From Phycisphaerae bacterium (GTDB taxonomy: Bacteria; Planctomycetota; Phycisphaerae; Phycisphaerales; UBA1924): a DNA stretch of 64,000 bases. The position numbers and the translations under genes were made by a program. The notes below the pieces were generated by a model. That model worked only from the letters and a program-made list of their open reading frames with translations, made no database searches and had not been told where the DNA came from. Of the stretch, positions 10,870 through 19,673 are shown piece after piece. Each line of letters begins with the position of its first letter. Within the stretch, counting starts at the first letter, position 1. Location: positions 1 through 64,000 of the forward strand of contig JAUILU010000004.1 in assembly GCA_030432905.1 (NCBI GenBank), read 5' to 3'.

Positions 10870-11580
10870 CTACTGCCCGAGCTTGGTCAGGACCATCTGG
10901 AGGTCTTCCCAGACCTTCTTGCGGTTCTCAGGGGTGTAGGACCGGAGCAGGTAGGCCGGGTGGTAGGTCGGCATGACGGGGATGACCAGACCCGGCTCGA
11001 TCTCGAGGTCGTGGAACTGGTTCCGCATCTTGCCCATCGCGTCTTTCTTCTCGAGCAGGCACTGTGACGCGGGCAGGCCGAGCGCGACGATGACGTCGGG
11101 GCGGACGATCTTGATCTGCTCCATGAGGAAGGGCTTGCTCGCCGCGATCTCCTCGGCGGTCGGCGTCGCGTTGCCGGGCGGGCGGACCTTGATGACGTTG
11201 GCGATGTACACGCCCTCGCGGCTGAGGCCCATCGCGGAGATCATTTTGTTGAGGAGCTGACCCGCTCGACCCACGAATGGTTTGCCGCTGGCGTCCTCGT
11301 CGGCGCCGGGCGCTTCACCGACGAACATGAGCCGGGCGCACGGGTCGCCGTCGTCCCAGACGATGTTGGTGTAGTCCGTGAAGTAGGGCTTGTGCGGCTC
11401 TTCTTTTTCGTAGCGTGCCCGGAGCGATTTCAGTGCTTTGGCCGCCCCGCTGCTGTTGGCGCCGGCGCGTGGTTCGAGCGAGCCTTTGACGGGCACGAAG
11501 TCAACACCAAACAACGCCGAGGTCTTGGCGTGCTGGGCGACGACTCTTCTTGCGTGTTGTGCGTCGAGCTGCTGGCTCAA
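10870..11580 (-). CDS. type-4-like uracil-DNA glycosylase lacking the Fe-S cysteines
   Basis: A 236-aa member of the family-4/5 uracil-DNA glycosylase superfamily, which removes uracil from DNA. Motif 1, [20 protein letters not shown], is at 88-107 and the second active-site motif, [11 protein letters not shown], at 203-213. Canonical family-4 enzymes hold a [4Fe-4S] cluster with four cysteines. Here the N-terminal C-x-x-C pair is absent, the K-C-R-P-P cysteine is Val132, and the A-C-R-P cysteine is Ser148. The only cysteines are C81 and C174, elsewhere in the fold. The start codon overlaps the stop of the preceding small membrane protein gene by 4 nt. Activity is inferred from the intact catalytic motifs. 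Confidence 0.9.
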   Translation of the reverse strand: MSQQLDAQHARRVVAQHAKTSALFGVDFVPVKGSLEPRAGANSSGAAKALKSLRARYEKEEPHKPYFTDYTNIVWDDGDPCARLMFVGEAPGADEDASGKPFVGRAGQLLNKMISAMGLSREGVYIANVIKVRPPGNATPTAEEIAASKPFLMEQIKIVRPDVIVALGLPASQCLLEKKDAMGKMRNQFHDLEIEPGLVIPVMPTYHPAYLLRSYTPENRKKVWEDLQMVLTKLGQ

Positions 11581-11903
11581 CCTTCGCCTTCGGTCTCGGG
11601 GAGTTGGTCTTCGATGGTCTCTTGGAGATCGTCAGCCGCGTCTTCGACAGCGTCTTGTGTCTCTTCGATTATCTCTTCGCCGGCTTGCTGGGCTTCGTCG
11701 ATGATCTCATCGGGGTAGCCGTCGCGATCGGCGTCGGTCTGCGCCGGGCGGTCAACGGGTGTGTTGTTGGTGTTGAGCTTGCTGATGTTGCCGCCGGTCG
11801 TAGCGACGATGACACCGACGGCGGCACCGACCACAAAGCCCACGACGAGTCCGGGGATGAAAGCCTTGACGAAGCCGCTGGAAGGGGCAGATTGCTCGGA
11901 CAT
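11577..11903 (-). CDS. small single-pass membrane protein with acidic tail
   Basis: A 108-aa protein with one glycine/valine-rich transmembrane helix (residues 15-40). A short linker contains a calcium-loop-like DADRDGYPDE, and the acidic, helical C-terminus repeats Glu/Asp/Gln/Ala. It overlaps the glycosylase start by 4 nt, so translation is coupled. No functional family was recognised, and a link to DNA repair rests on position only. Confidence 0.75.
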   Translation of the reverse strand: MSEQSAPSSGFVKAFIPGLVVGFVVGAAVGVIVATTGGNISKLNTNNTPVDRPAQTDADRDGYPDEIIDEAQQAGEEIIEETQDAVEDAADDLQETIEDQLPETEGEG

Positions 11904-11972
11904 GATTGGACTCCCTGTGTGAGTGCCGAGTGTGTTGGACTTGGTGAACTATAAGAGCTCCGCGGGGGAATC

Positions 11973-12197
11973 TCAGTATCTTGAGCGTCCGACTTTTCGC
12001 ATACGTGCCATCCATCGGCCATAGTCGAGGGTTGCTTTGACGTATTCTGAACGCATTGCGGGCTTGCCGCGCCCAAACGCGGTTTCGTCGCGCCACGTCC
12101 AGTACCTGCCTTTAAGTCTGAATCGGCTCAATATGAGCAATCTCAGCAGCTGCCAGCAGCCCTGAGCGGTCTCGATGAGCGACAGGAGCGGTTTCAT
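11973..12197 (-). CDS. small basic protein coupled to the epimerase gene
   Basis: A 74-aa basic protein whose ATG directly follows the epimerase stop codon (TAAATG), indicating translational coupling. It has an amphipathic N-terminal helix and a Trp/Arg/Tyr-rich body (motifs GRYWTWRDETAFGRG and YGRWMARMRK) that looks protein-like rather than random. No family recognised. The coupling and composition are the support; it could be a membrane-peripheral partner of glycan metabolism. Confidence 0.6.
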   Translation of the reverse strand: MKPLLSLIETAQGCWQLLRLLILSRFRLKGRYWTWRDETAFGRGKPAMRSEYVKATLDYGRWMARMRKVGRSRY

Positions 12198-13211
12198 TTA
12201 GCCGTCAACCCCGACCGTCGATCGGTACCACCTGCAGGTCTGGCTCAGGCCGTCGGCGAGGTTGGCGATGGGTTTGTACCCGATCAACTCCCCGGCTCTG
12301 GTGATGTCGGCGAGGCTGTCGCGAACGTCGCCCTCGCGGGCCGGCTCGAAGATTGGCTCGATGACCTCGCCCGCGATGATCTCAGACATCTGCTTGGCGA
12401 GCTCGATGAGGTTGACGGAGTGGCCCGTTCCGATGTTCATGACTTCGCCCGCGAGGGGTCGGTCGGTGCCGCCGGCGAGGAGTGTCGCGTGGACAGCGTT
12501 TGAGATGAAGGTGAAGTCCCGGCTCTGCATGCCGTCGCCGAAGATGACCGGCTGGTCGCCGCTGAGCAGCTTGGTGGCGAAGGACGCGACGACGGCGGCG
12601 TAGGCAGAATCGGCGCGCTGGCGCGGGCCGAAGATGTTGAAGTAGCGCAGGCTCACGGTGCTTAGCCCGAACGCGGTGCTCCACGAGTTGGCCAGCTGTT
12701 CCGCGGCGATCTTGCTCGCGGCGTAGGGGCTCGCCGGTCGCGTCGGCAGAGACTCGATGCAAGGGAGCGTGTCGGGGTCGCCGTAGGCGGAGCTTGATGC
12801 CGCGAGCACGACGCGCTTGGCGCCGGCTTTGTGCGCGGCGTCGAGCACGCGGAGTGTGCCCGAGGCGTTGACCTCGAACGTGCGCGCCGGTTCTTTCATT
12901 GACCTCGGCACCGAGCCCATCGCCGCGAGGTGGATCACGACGTCGCAGTCTTCGACGGCTTCTTGCACGGCGCGATCATCGAGGATTGAGCCGTAGATGA
13001 AGCGGACGGAATCGGGCTGGAGTTCGACGTGCTCGGTGATGTGGTCGAGTGTTGAGTTCGAGAGGTCGTCGATGATGTTGAGGCTGGCGCCCGAGGCGAC
13101 GAGTGTGTCGATGATGTGCCCGCCGATGAAGCCCGCGCCGCCGGTGACGCAGACGCGCTTGCCCGCGTACATGGCCTTGATCTGCTCGAAGCTCTCTTTG
13201 GGCATCTCCAT
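12198..13211 (-). CDS. NAD-dependent epimerase/dehydratase (UDP-glucose 4-epimerase-like)
   Basis: A 337-aa extended short-chain dehydrogenase/reductase acting on nucleotide sugars. The NAD-binding GGAGFIG is near residue 20, the IDDLSN acidic strand end near 47, the catalytic SSS and Y-A-A-S-K near 140-170, and RYFNIFGPRQ near 192 as in UDP-sugar epimerases. Length is typical. Substrate cannot be read from sequence; UDP-glucose/galactose or their N-acetyl or uronic derivatives are plausible. It starts the short operon with the 74-aa gene. Confidence 0.92.
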   Translation of the reverse strand: MEMPKESFEQIKAMYAGKRVCVTGGAGFIGGHIIDTLVASGASLNIIDDLSNSTLDHITEHVELQPDSVRFIYGSILDDRAVQEAVEDCDVVIHLAAMGSVPRSMKEPARTFEVNASGTLRVLDAAHKAGAKRVVLAASSSAYGDPDTLPCIESLPTRPASPYAASKIAAEQLANSWSTAFGLSTVSLRYFNIFGPRQRADSAYAAVVASFATKLLSGDQPVIFGDGMQSRDFTFISNAVHATLLAGGTDRPLAGEVMNIGTGHSVNLIELAKQMSEIIAGEVIEPIFEPAREGDVRDSLADITRAGELIGYKPIANLADGLSQTCRWYRSTVGVDG

Positions 13212-13272
13212 CGGTGTGATCCTACGTTGGCGGGTGAGATGATGCCAAACGAAGAGCCCGGCGTCTTGAAGA

Positions 13273-13300
13273 ATCCCCCGGAGCGTTGGCCCCGGGGGAT
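13273..13300 (-). terminator. terminator after the secreted metalloprotease gene
   Basis: Perfect 9-bp stem ATCCCCCGG/CCGGGGGAT with a 10-nt loop, followed on the minus strand by TTCTTC. It lies 34 nt beyond the stop codon of the gene at 13334. Confidence 0.7.
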
Positions 13301-13333
13301 CGTTTGTATCAAATCAGTTGCGTGCCGCCGGTG

Positions 13334-15172
13334 TTACGGGCAGCCGGCGTTGTAGTTTCCGACCCAGGCAGTGAAGTCGGTCGGGGTGCAGGCGCCGTCG
13401 CCGTTCTGGTCGCACTCTGGTGCGCCGGCGTTGTACGCGCCGACCCATGCGGTGAAGTCCGTCGGGGTGACGGCGCCGTCACCGTTGACGTCTGCGGGGC
13501 AATCGCCGGTGTCGGGGTTGACGGTGAGCGTTGCATCGTTGCTGATGACGTTGCCGCAATCGTTGGTGACGCGGACGTCGTAGTCGCCGTCGTCAGCGGG
13601 TGTTGCGCCGGTGATGGTGTAGCTGTCGGAGGTGGCGCCGCCGATGTTGGAGCCGTCCTTACGCCACTGGTAGCTGAGCGAGCCGTCGCCGGTCGCGGTG
13701 ACGGTGAAGGTGACGTTGTCGCCCTCATCGACGGTCTGCGATGCGGGCTGGCTTGTGATCGACACGCCTTCCTGGATGGTGATCTGACCGAAGCCGGAGT
13801 CGGTTGAGCCGACTCCGTTGGTGACGGTGCAGAGGTAGAGCCCCTCGTCGCCGACCTGCGCGTTGCTGATGGTCAGTGTCGAACTCGTAGCGCCCGGGAC
13901 GGGAAGCAGGAAGATGTCGTACCACTGGTAGGTGAGCGGTGCATCACCCGTTGCGACGACCGAGAGCTGGGCTGTTTCGCCGACACAGACGTCGTCGGTG
14001 CCCGGCTGGACTGTAATGACCGGCGGGTTGCCGACGACATAGTCGTAACCGATGGCGTCGAACATGTCCTTGTCGCCGTCGGTGTAGTAGCCGCGGCCGA
14101 GGAAGGTGCACCCGCTGTTGAACGCCGGGTCCATGATGCCGATGTTTGTGGTTGGGCTGCAGTTGCCTTGCTCTCGGAAGTGGCTCGCCTGCCACGGGCT
14201 GCCATCGGACATGCGGTACTCGGCGCTGATGATGTCGCTGTTGACATCGTCGCCTGTTGGGTTGTTGAAGTCGGCGAGTCTTGGTGTGGTCTGGAACTCG
14301 GCGGTTGTGTCCGGGTTATAGTCGTTGCCGCCGTCGCCGCGCTGGAAGCGGTAGATGTCGAGCGCCTCGATGTCGTTCGTGCGGAAGTCAACACCTGAGG
14401 TGAAGCCCATGGCGTGCCCGACTTCATGGATGACGACATCTACAAACGAATGCGAACTGTTCCCGATGCCGTTGGCTGGGTTGTAGTCCCAGTTGAACTG
14501 GGTGTTGTAGGTCATGGTGGCGTCGGTGCCGCCGGAGCTTCCGACCGCGGCCTTGTAGTTGGCGCGGGTCCAGAAGATCCGGGTCTCGTTGGTTACGGTC
14601 GATGAGCTCGCGTTGTAGCGGACGGGGATGGTTGTCCCGGTCGGGAGGAAGGACTGGATGGAGTCGTCGCCGTCCATGCCGTTAATGAGGCCGGCGCGTG
14701 AGTCGGACCAGCTGTCCTGGACGTATTGCGACCCGGTCGCTCCGAGCACACCCGAGCCCATGTTCGCGAACGAGAGGCTGACGATGACGGTGGTCGGGTC
14801 ATCGAAGGTGCTCTCGATGACCGCCTCGGCGAGCGAGAGCGCGCTGGCTGCGCCGCTTGGCAGGCTGCCCGATGTATTGAAAATGACGTTGATGCCGCCG
14901 CGGCCAGAGGTGTTGTCGATGGTGGTGACACCCTGCGCGACAAGGGCCTCGTGATGTGCGGCGACTTCGATCAGGTCGTCGCCGGTCAGGCCGGTCGTGT
15001 CCGAGCCGCACATGTAGCGCCAGACAGTTTCGGTCGGCAGCGATGCGACTGAGCCGTCGGCGTAGCGCTCGACGACCGATGCTTTTTCTGAGATGGTGAC
15101 GTTTGGTTCGTTCGCGAGCGCAACACCCGCGGTGACTGACAGCAGAGCCGCCAGCGGCATCCTCTTCTTCAT
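13334..15172 (-). CDS. secreted zinc metalloprotease with Ig-like domains and GC-type dockerin tail
   Basis: A 612-aa exported protein. A Sec signal peptide (MKKRMPLAALLS, cleaved after ALA) begins at the ATG with AAGG 6 nt upstream. The catalytic region has a gluzincin/metzincin-type HEVGHAMGFTSG near residue 245. Two immunoglobulin-like domains follow (each with a Y-Q-W strand and D-D/E-G-x-Y), then the GC-dockerin tail with two DxNxDG loops ending NYNAGCP. The family resembles planctomycete metalloproteases that cleave extracellular protein. The dockerin-like tail probably anchors or sorts it on the cell surface. It is followed by its own terminator. The extra residue after the terminal Cys differs from sister tails. 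Confidence 0.9.
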   Translation of the reverse strand: MKKRMPLAALLSVTAGVALANEPNVTISEKASVVERYADGSVASLPTETVWRYMCGSDTTGLTGDDLIEVAAHHEALVAQGVTTIDNTSGRGGINVIFNTSGSLPSGAASALSLAEAVIESTFDDPTTVIVSLSFANMGSGVLGATGSQYVQDSWSDSRAGLINGMDGDDSIQSFLPTGTTIPVRYNASSSTVTNETRIFWTRANYKAAVGSSGGTDATMTYNTQFNWDYNPANGIGNSSHSFVDVVIHEVGHAMGFTSGVDFRTNDIEALDIYRFQRGDGGNDYNPDTTAEFQTTPRLADFNNPTGDDVNSDIISAEYRMSDGSPWQASHFREQGNCSPTTNIGIMDPAFNSGCTFLGRGYYTDGDKDMFDAIGYDYVVGNPPVITVQPGTDDVCVGETAQLSVVATGDAPLTYQWYDIFLLPVPGATSSTLTISNAQVGDEGLYLCTVTNGVGSTDSGFGQITIQEGVSITSQPASQTVDEGDNVTFTVTATGDGSLSYQWRKDGSNIGGATSDSYTITGATPADDGDYDVRVTNDCGNVISNDATLTVNPDTGDCPADVNGDGAVTPTDFTAWVGAYNAGAPECDQNGDGACTPTDFTAWVGNYNAGCP

Positions 15173-15429
15173 ATCCATCCTTTTCGAACTCCCCTGATGC
15201 GCGACAGACTCCCCTTCAGCCCGACGCCGGTGTGAAACAGAACTCGTTTGAATAACCACACGCGATCGCGAGCGGCCGGTGTATACACGCCCATACGCAC
15301 AGAATGCGCTAGCGGTTGTGTCTCAATCATGACGCAAAGCACGCGAGCATGCCAGCGCTTCATTCAACCTTGAGAAAACGCCCACAAAGATGCCCCGATA
15401 TCGGGCATGTTGTAGGCGTTTATTCGGGC

Positions 15430-17016
15430 TCAGCAGCCGGCGTTGTAGTTGCCGATCCAGGCCGAGAAGTCGGTTGGGGTGCAGACGCCGTCGCCGTTCT
15501 GGTCGCACTCGGGGGCGTTCGAGTTGTACGCGCCGACCCAAGCAGTGAAGTCGGTCGGCGTGACCATGCCGTCGCCGTTGACGTCGGCGAGGCACTCAGA
15601 AACAACCTCGACCTGCATGGTCAGAACGATGACCGAGCCCGGGCCTTCGCCAGGGAGGTCCTCGTCGCTGACGTCGATGATCGCCGTGGCCTGCCAGACG
15701 CCGGGGTCTGTTTCGAGAACATCGACCATGAACGAGGCGCTGTCGCCGGCAGGGATGCCGGGCGTGGCGACAAGGTCGGTGGTGAACGAGCCGGCGCTGC
15801 CTGTGATGAACACGCTGTCGATGTCGAGATCGGCGGAGACGCCCGCGGGCGCGATGTTGTGGATGTCGAAGTTCATCGCGGCAGGGTCGGAGCCGGCCAA
15901 GATGGTGCCAAAGTCGAGCGTGAGGGCGGCGACTTCTGTGTTGGCATCGAACGACGCGAGCGATTCGCCCACGGAGGTGGCCATAATCGTGATGACGTCG
16001 TCGCCGTCGGCGGAGCCTTGGCCCGCGCCGGCGGATGTGACCTCGGTATTGTTGATGGTGACGGTGCCGGAGTACGGCCCGAAGCCGGTACCGGTCAGTG
16101 TGACGTCGTGAGATACGGAGCGGGAGTTACGCTCAATGCCGAACTGGTAGCTGCTGACTTCTTCGACGTCGCCCGATGTTTCGACGCTGTAGGTCGTCGG
16201 GGCGGCGCCGGTTTTGTCGAGGTTGATCGTGACGGGCGGGAGCGACGAGATGTCACCGATCACAGGACCGAGATCGATGGTCTGTGTCGTCGCGCCAGCG
16301 GTCGGTGTTTCGCCTGCGATGACGATCTGCGCGTCACTCGGACCGGTGCCGAAGATGGCCCAGACCCACTCTGGGTGGTCGGCGAACGCGTTTCGGTTCT
16401 GCTGGTAGGTGTAGACACGGTCGTTGCGGTTGTTCTCGACTTCGCCCGGCATGTTCTGGACGTGCCAGTCGATGAAGAGCGACTGCGAGCCGAGTGTTGG
16501 GATGTTGAGGTACGAGTAGCGGGTCTTCATGTAGAAGGCCATGCGTGCCATACGTCCGCGGTAGTTCTGGCCGTACTGGTTCGGATCGAACTGCCCGGGC
16601 AGCGTTCCGAATTGCTTGTTACCGCGAGATGAGTTGATGCTCGGGTTGCAGGGGTGGAGTTGGTGGAGGTCGCTGTAGTCTGAGCCGCTGTCGCCGACGC
16701 CGAGGCTTCTTGGCCAGGTGTGTTCGCGGTTCCATGTGCTGCCGCTGTTCCAGGTTGAAACGACCGAAGCCCCGTTGTAGATGAGGATGATGTTGCTGAG
16801 GTTGTTTGGATCTTCGTCCACATCCTGAAGCAGGGTCCGTGCGTCGCCGTAGCTTCTTGTGATGGCGCTGTTCAGAAGAGTTCCAAGCTGGGACGTGAGC
16901 GTGGCGCCGTCGGTACCCGTGATCGAGTCGTAGTAGCCGGCGGGCGGGTCTGCCACGGCTGCCGAAGCTGACCCACAAACTGCTAACAGCAAAACAGTTA
17001 GACGTGTTTTTGACAT
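15430..17016 (-). CDS. secreted endonuclease I family nuclease with GC-type dockerin tail
   Basis: A 528-aa exported nuclease. Signal peptide residues 1-22 begin at the ATG preceded by GGAGG with 6-nt spacing; an ATG two codons earlier sits on the Shine-Dalgarno itself. Residues about 25-225 are an EndA/NucM domain with WNREHTWPRS, DLHQLHPCNPSINSSRGN and the C-terminal WHVQN-containing helix, giving a His/Asn metal site for degrading extracellular DNA or RNA. Two beta-sandwich segments follow, then the GC-dockerin with two calcium loops ending NYNAGC. It is probably a nutrient-scavenging nuclease displayed outside the cell. A short inverted repeat near 15386-15402 could be its terminator. Confidence 0.92.
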   Translation of the reverse strand: MSKTRLTVLLLAVCGSASAAVADPPAGYYDSITGTDGATLTSQLGTLLNSAITRSYGDARTLLQDVDEDPNNLSNIILIYNGASVVSTWNSGSTWNREHTWPRSLGVGDSGSDYSDLHQLHPCNPSINSSRGNKQFGTLPGQFDPNQYGQNYRGRMARMAFYMKTRYSYLNIPTLGSQSLFIDWHVQNMPGEVENNRNDRVYTYQQNRNAFADHPEWVWAIFGTGPSDAQIVIAGETPTAGATTQTIDLGPVIGDISSLPPVTINLDKTGAAPTTYSVETSGDVEEVSSYQFGIERNSRSVSHDVTLTGTGFGPYSGTVTINNTEVTSAGAGQGSADGDDVITIMATSVGESLASFDANTEVAALTLDFGTILAGSDPAAMNFDIHNIAPAGVSADLDIDSVFITGSAGSFTTDLVATPGIPAGDSASFMVDVLETDPGVWQATAIIDVSDEDLPGEGPGSVIVLTMQVEVVSECLADVNGDGMVTPTDFTAWVGAYNSNAPECDQNGDGVCTPTDFSAWIGNYNAGC

Positions 17017-17243
17017 GCTCATCCTCCGCCGTAGCTTATACAGGAAGTACGCGGCCGATCGCTCAGGGGTGGCAAAGAAACTGCAAAATGCCTGTCAGGG
17101 ACTCTGAAAAGACGGGGACAACTTCCGGCATCGCCCCATAAGAAATGTGGGCATGGGTATACTCCCTATAGACCTGCTGAGAAAGCCCTTTTTGACCTTG
17201 TTGTGAGTCCCACCCGAGGTCCATTCTTTCGGAGGAAAAGCCA

Positions 17244-18074
17244 GTGAAATCGCGTCTTCTGACCGTCATTGCTCTGGGTGCGTTCGTTGCTGTGACCACG
17301 GGTTGCACCACCGTTTCGCGCGGCCTGGGCAGCATCACCGCCAACAAGTACGCCAAGCCCCGCAGCGGCACCGTCTGGACCGTTCCGCCGCCCCAGCTTG
17401 AACCGCCCGCACCCGACAAGCGGACCGTTTACATCTCATTCAGCAACATCAGCGACGCATCGGACATCAACCTGACGGGTCAGCTCCGTCAGGCCGCGGT
17501 CGATCAGGGCTGGACCGTTGTCACCGACCCGACCCAGGCGACCTACCGCCTCCGCTCGAGGCTTCGCTTCTTCGGCGAAGTCGAGCCTGAATCCGGCGGC
17601 CGGAACATCGCCAACAAGATGGGCTGGATTGCTGGTGCCGCGACCGGCATCGGCACCGGTGCTCTTGTCGCCGACGCGACAGACAGCTGGGCATACGGCG
17701 CAGCCGCGGGTGCTGGCGCTGGCGGTCTTGCCGGCATCGGCATCGCCAATGCTTCGACCCCGCGTGAGTGGGCCGCGATCATCGACTTCGTGCTTGAGGA
17801 ATACAGCGCGACCGAGGTCGAGTTCGAGAAGTTCACCGACAGCAGCACCGCTGGCAACACCGGCGGCGGCGCCGGCAACAGCCGCATGTCCGACTCGGGC
17901 AGCAGCAACACTGGCAACAGCTCCTCGGCGAGCATCACCACCAAGAGCAACTACTTCCCGCACGGCATCCGACTCTCGTCGTGGGCCAACCAGATGAACA
18001 TGTCTGAGGAAGAAGCGCTCCCGCTCATCGAGGAACGCATCGGCAAGGTCGTTACCCAGATGCTGCCTCAGTAA
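17244..18074 (+). CDS. TraT-family outer-membrane lipoprotein
   Basis: A 276-aa lipoprotein with GTG start and GGAGGAAAAG 4-8 nt upstream. The lipobox ends TTGC with lipidated Cys21. The body follows the TraT pattern: KRTVYISFSNISD, then GWTVVTDPTQATYRL, a glycine-rich pair of hydrophobic helices (about 135-170), and a C-terminal V-x-P-L-I-E-E-R-I-like segment. In plasmids TraT mediates surface exclusion and complement resistance. In a free-living chromosome with no transfer genes around, a different envelope role is likely. A Ser/Asn/Gly-rich insertion of about 30 residues (around 200-230) is not part of classical TraT. Monocistronic, with a strong terminator. Confidence 0.85.
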   Translation: MKSRLLTVIALGAFVAVTTGCTTVSRGLGSITANKYAKPRSGTVWTVPPPQLEPPAPDKRTVYISFSNISDASDINLTGQLRQAAVDQGWTVVTDPTQATYRLRSRLRFFGEVEPESGGRNIANKMGWIAGAATGIGTGALVADATDSWAYGAAAGAGAGGLAGIGIANASTPREWAAIIDFVLEEYSATEVEFEKFTDSSTAGNTGGGAGNSRMSDSGSSNTGNSSSASITTKSNYFPHGIRLSSWANQMNMSEEEALPLIEERIGKVVTQMLPQ

Positions 18075-18099
18075 GCACAAGTCTTTCAGCTATGCATAA

Positions 18100-18128
18100 G
18101 GGCCATCCCAATTCGGGGTGGCCCTTTT
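18100..18128 (+). terminator. strong Rho-independent terminator after the TraT-like gene
   Basis: A 10-bp stem GGGCCATCCC/GGGGTGGCCC (one T-G pair), loop AATTC, then TTTT. Confidence 0.9.
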
Positions 18129-18182
18129 ACTTTGAGTGTGTTGGCTAGGAAGCCGAGTCTGGATGACCAATTTATACACCCA

Positions 18183-18370
18183 CGCATTCAAAGCCTGGCC
18201 GCGGGCGGCGGTTTCAGCACGGCGCCCGACCTCCTGGCGTTTGCCGAGACACTAACGCGGAACTGCGGATCTATCCCGAAGCCGGCTACACGGTCGTGGT
18301 GATGGCCAACATGGACAACGCGGCGACTTCGCTGGCGACCCAGATCGAGGGCTTTATTGCAGGGCAATAG
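18183..18370 (+). pseudogene. decayed fragment of a class-C beta-lactamase-like serine hydrolase
   Basis: Two protein-like pieces lie in different frames of an otherwise empty gap. At 18195-18255 the frame reads LAAGGGFSTAPDLLAFAETL, a motif of the second half of PF00144 serine hydrolases. At about 18270-18370 another frame reads ELRIYPEAGYTVVVMANMD and continues to an in-frame TAG, the usual C-terminus of the same family. Intact members have about 60-80 residues between these motifs, including the G-H-x-G active-site loop, so an internal deletion plus frameshift is indicated. The N-terminal half with the S-x-x-K nucleophile is absent. No start or ribosome site. Confidence 0.75.
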
Positions 18371-18489
18371 TCACGGCACAACGAGTGCTGTTCGTGGCCT
18401 TATTCGGACGTAGATTCGCCTACGCAGTTATAGGAAGAACTCAACCAGAGGCCCATAACACCCGATTCTTTGGTGTGCACACGCCGTCG

Positions 18490-19482
18490 ATGAAACATCT
18501 TCTGCATCCCAAGCACTGGGACGCGATCATCATCAGGTCGTTGATGATCGCCTGCACCGTCGTGCTCATCGGCACCGCGGGCTACACATGGATCGAGGGC
18601 TGGTCGCTGTGGAAGTCGCTCTTCTTCACGCTCGTGACGCTCTCGACCGTGGGCTACGGCGACTACGGGCTGACCGAGGGCGGCGAGCGGTTCACGGCGG
18701 TTCTGCTAGTAGGCGGGATCGGCACTGTCTCAATTACGATCGGCCAGATCCTGCAGCGGATCATGTCCAAGATGACTCAGCCGGAGCTTCGGATGATCGA
18801 ACAGATAAAGAAAATGCAAGACCATGTCATCGTGTGCGGGCTCGGCAGGACTGGCGGCCGCGTGATCGAGCGGATGATCGCCGCGGGTCAGCAGGTCGCG
18901 GTGATCGACAACAACGAGCGGCTCGTACAGAACGCTCGCAAAAGGGGCTGCGTTGCCATCACCGGCGACGCGACTTCGGATGAAGCACTCCTGGATGCGG
19001 GCCTGATGAGAGCGTCTTCGCTCGCTGCTGTTACCTCGAGCGATGCGGTCAACGCGATGATCTGTTTGTCGGCGCACGCGCTCGCTCCCGAACTCAACAT
19101 CATCGCGCGAGCCGAGGACGAGTCTTCGATTAGCAAGCTCAAGAGAGCCGGCGCGAACGAGGTGCTCAGCCCGTCGAGCTACGGCGGCGACGGCATTGCC
19201 CAGCAGATCCTTCACCCCAAGGTCGCGAGCCTCATGCCCGGGCTTCAGGGGCCGGACGCGGGTCTCAGCTTTGTCGAGTTCATTGTCGACCGGAAGAGTG
19301 AGACGATCGCCGAACTCGGAGCAAGGCACCCGAGACTCGTCTTTATCGCTGCGAGGAATCAGGCCGGCGATGTCATGCTCAGGCCGGGCGGGGACCAGGT
19401 GCTCAGCGAGGGCGATGTGCTCATCATCGCTGGTGAGCCGAGCGAGGTCGAATCGCTGCGAAGCACCAAAGCCGCGGCTTGA
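18490..19482 (+). CDS. two-TM potassium channel with RCK (TrkA-N/TrkA-C) domains
   Basis: A 330-aa K+ channel. TM1 is at 13-34, a pore helix with selectivity filter TVGYGD at 53-58, and TM2 at about 68-88. The cytosolic RCK domain has the Rossmann motif VIVCGLGRTGGRVIE near 108 with VIDNN following, and a TrkA-C domain near the end (L-R-P-G-G-D-Q-V-L, then GDVLIIAG). This is the MthK/Kch-type ligand-gated layout. I start at the ATG at 18490, where the cytosolic N-terminus is of normal length. A GTG at 18385 would add 35 non-homologous residues. There is no good Shine-Dalgarno at either site, so the start is moderately certain. Confidence 0.9.
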   Translation: MKHLLHPKHWDAIIIRSLMIACTVVLIGTAGYTWIEGWSLWKSLFFTLVTLSTVGYGDYGLTEGGERFTAVLLVGGIGTVSITIGQILQRIMSKMTQPELRMIEQIKKMQDHVIVCGLGRTGGRVIERMIAAGQQVAVIDNNERLVQNARKRGCVAITGDATSDEALLDAGLMRASSLAAVTSSDAVNAMICLSAHALAPELNIIARAEDESSISKLKRAGANEVLSPSSYGGDGIAQQILHPKVASLMPGLQGPDAGLSFVEFIVDRKSETIAELGARHPRLVFIAARNQAGDVMLRPGGDQVLSEGDVLIIAGEPSEVESLRSTKAAA

Positions 19483-19499
19483 AACCTTCCGCTGCGTAA

Positions 19500-19673
19500 C
19501 TAGCAACCCGCGTTGAAGTTCGTGATCCAAGCAGAGAAAATAGTCGGCATGCACACGCCGTCGTTGTTCTGCTCGAACCCGGGATTGATGATGGGCAGCT
19601 GCTGCTGCGCGTTCGTTGAAGCAGCACCAACCCCACCCAGCACACACGCCCAGATCACCCGTGATCGTTTCAT
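19500..19673 (-). pseudogene. 57-aa remnant of a GC-dockerin protein gene (signal peptide fused to half a dockerin)
   Basis: An open frame with AAGGGG about 6 nt before its ATG encodes a signal peptide (MKRSRVIWACVLGG, ending TNA). Eleven residues containing INPGFE follow, as at the start of a mature extracellular domain. It then passes directly into the second calcium loop of a GC-type dockerin (QNNDGVC) and ends AWITNFNAGC. The first loop and the whole middle domain are missing, and the conserved P-T-D-F is P-T-I-F. I read this as a deletion product of a longer gene that stayed in frame. It could still be expressed as a mini-protein. Type set to pseudogene on balance. Confidence 0.7.
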
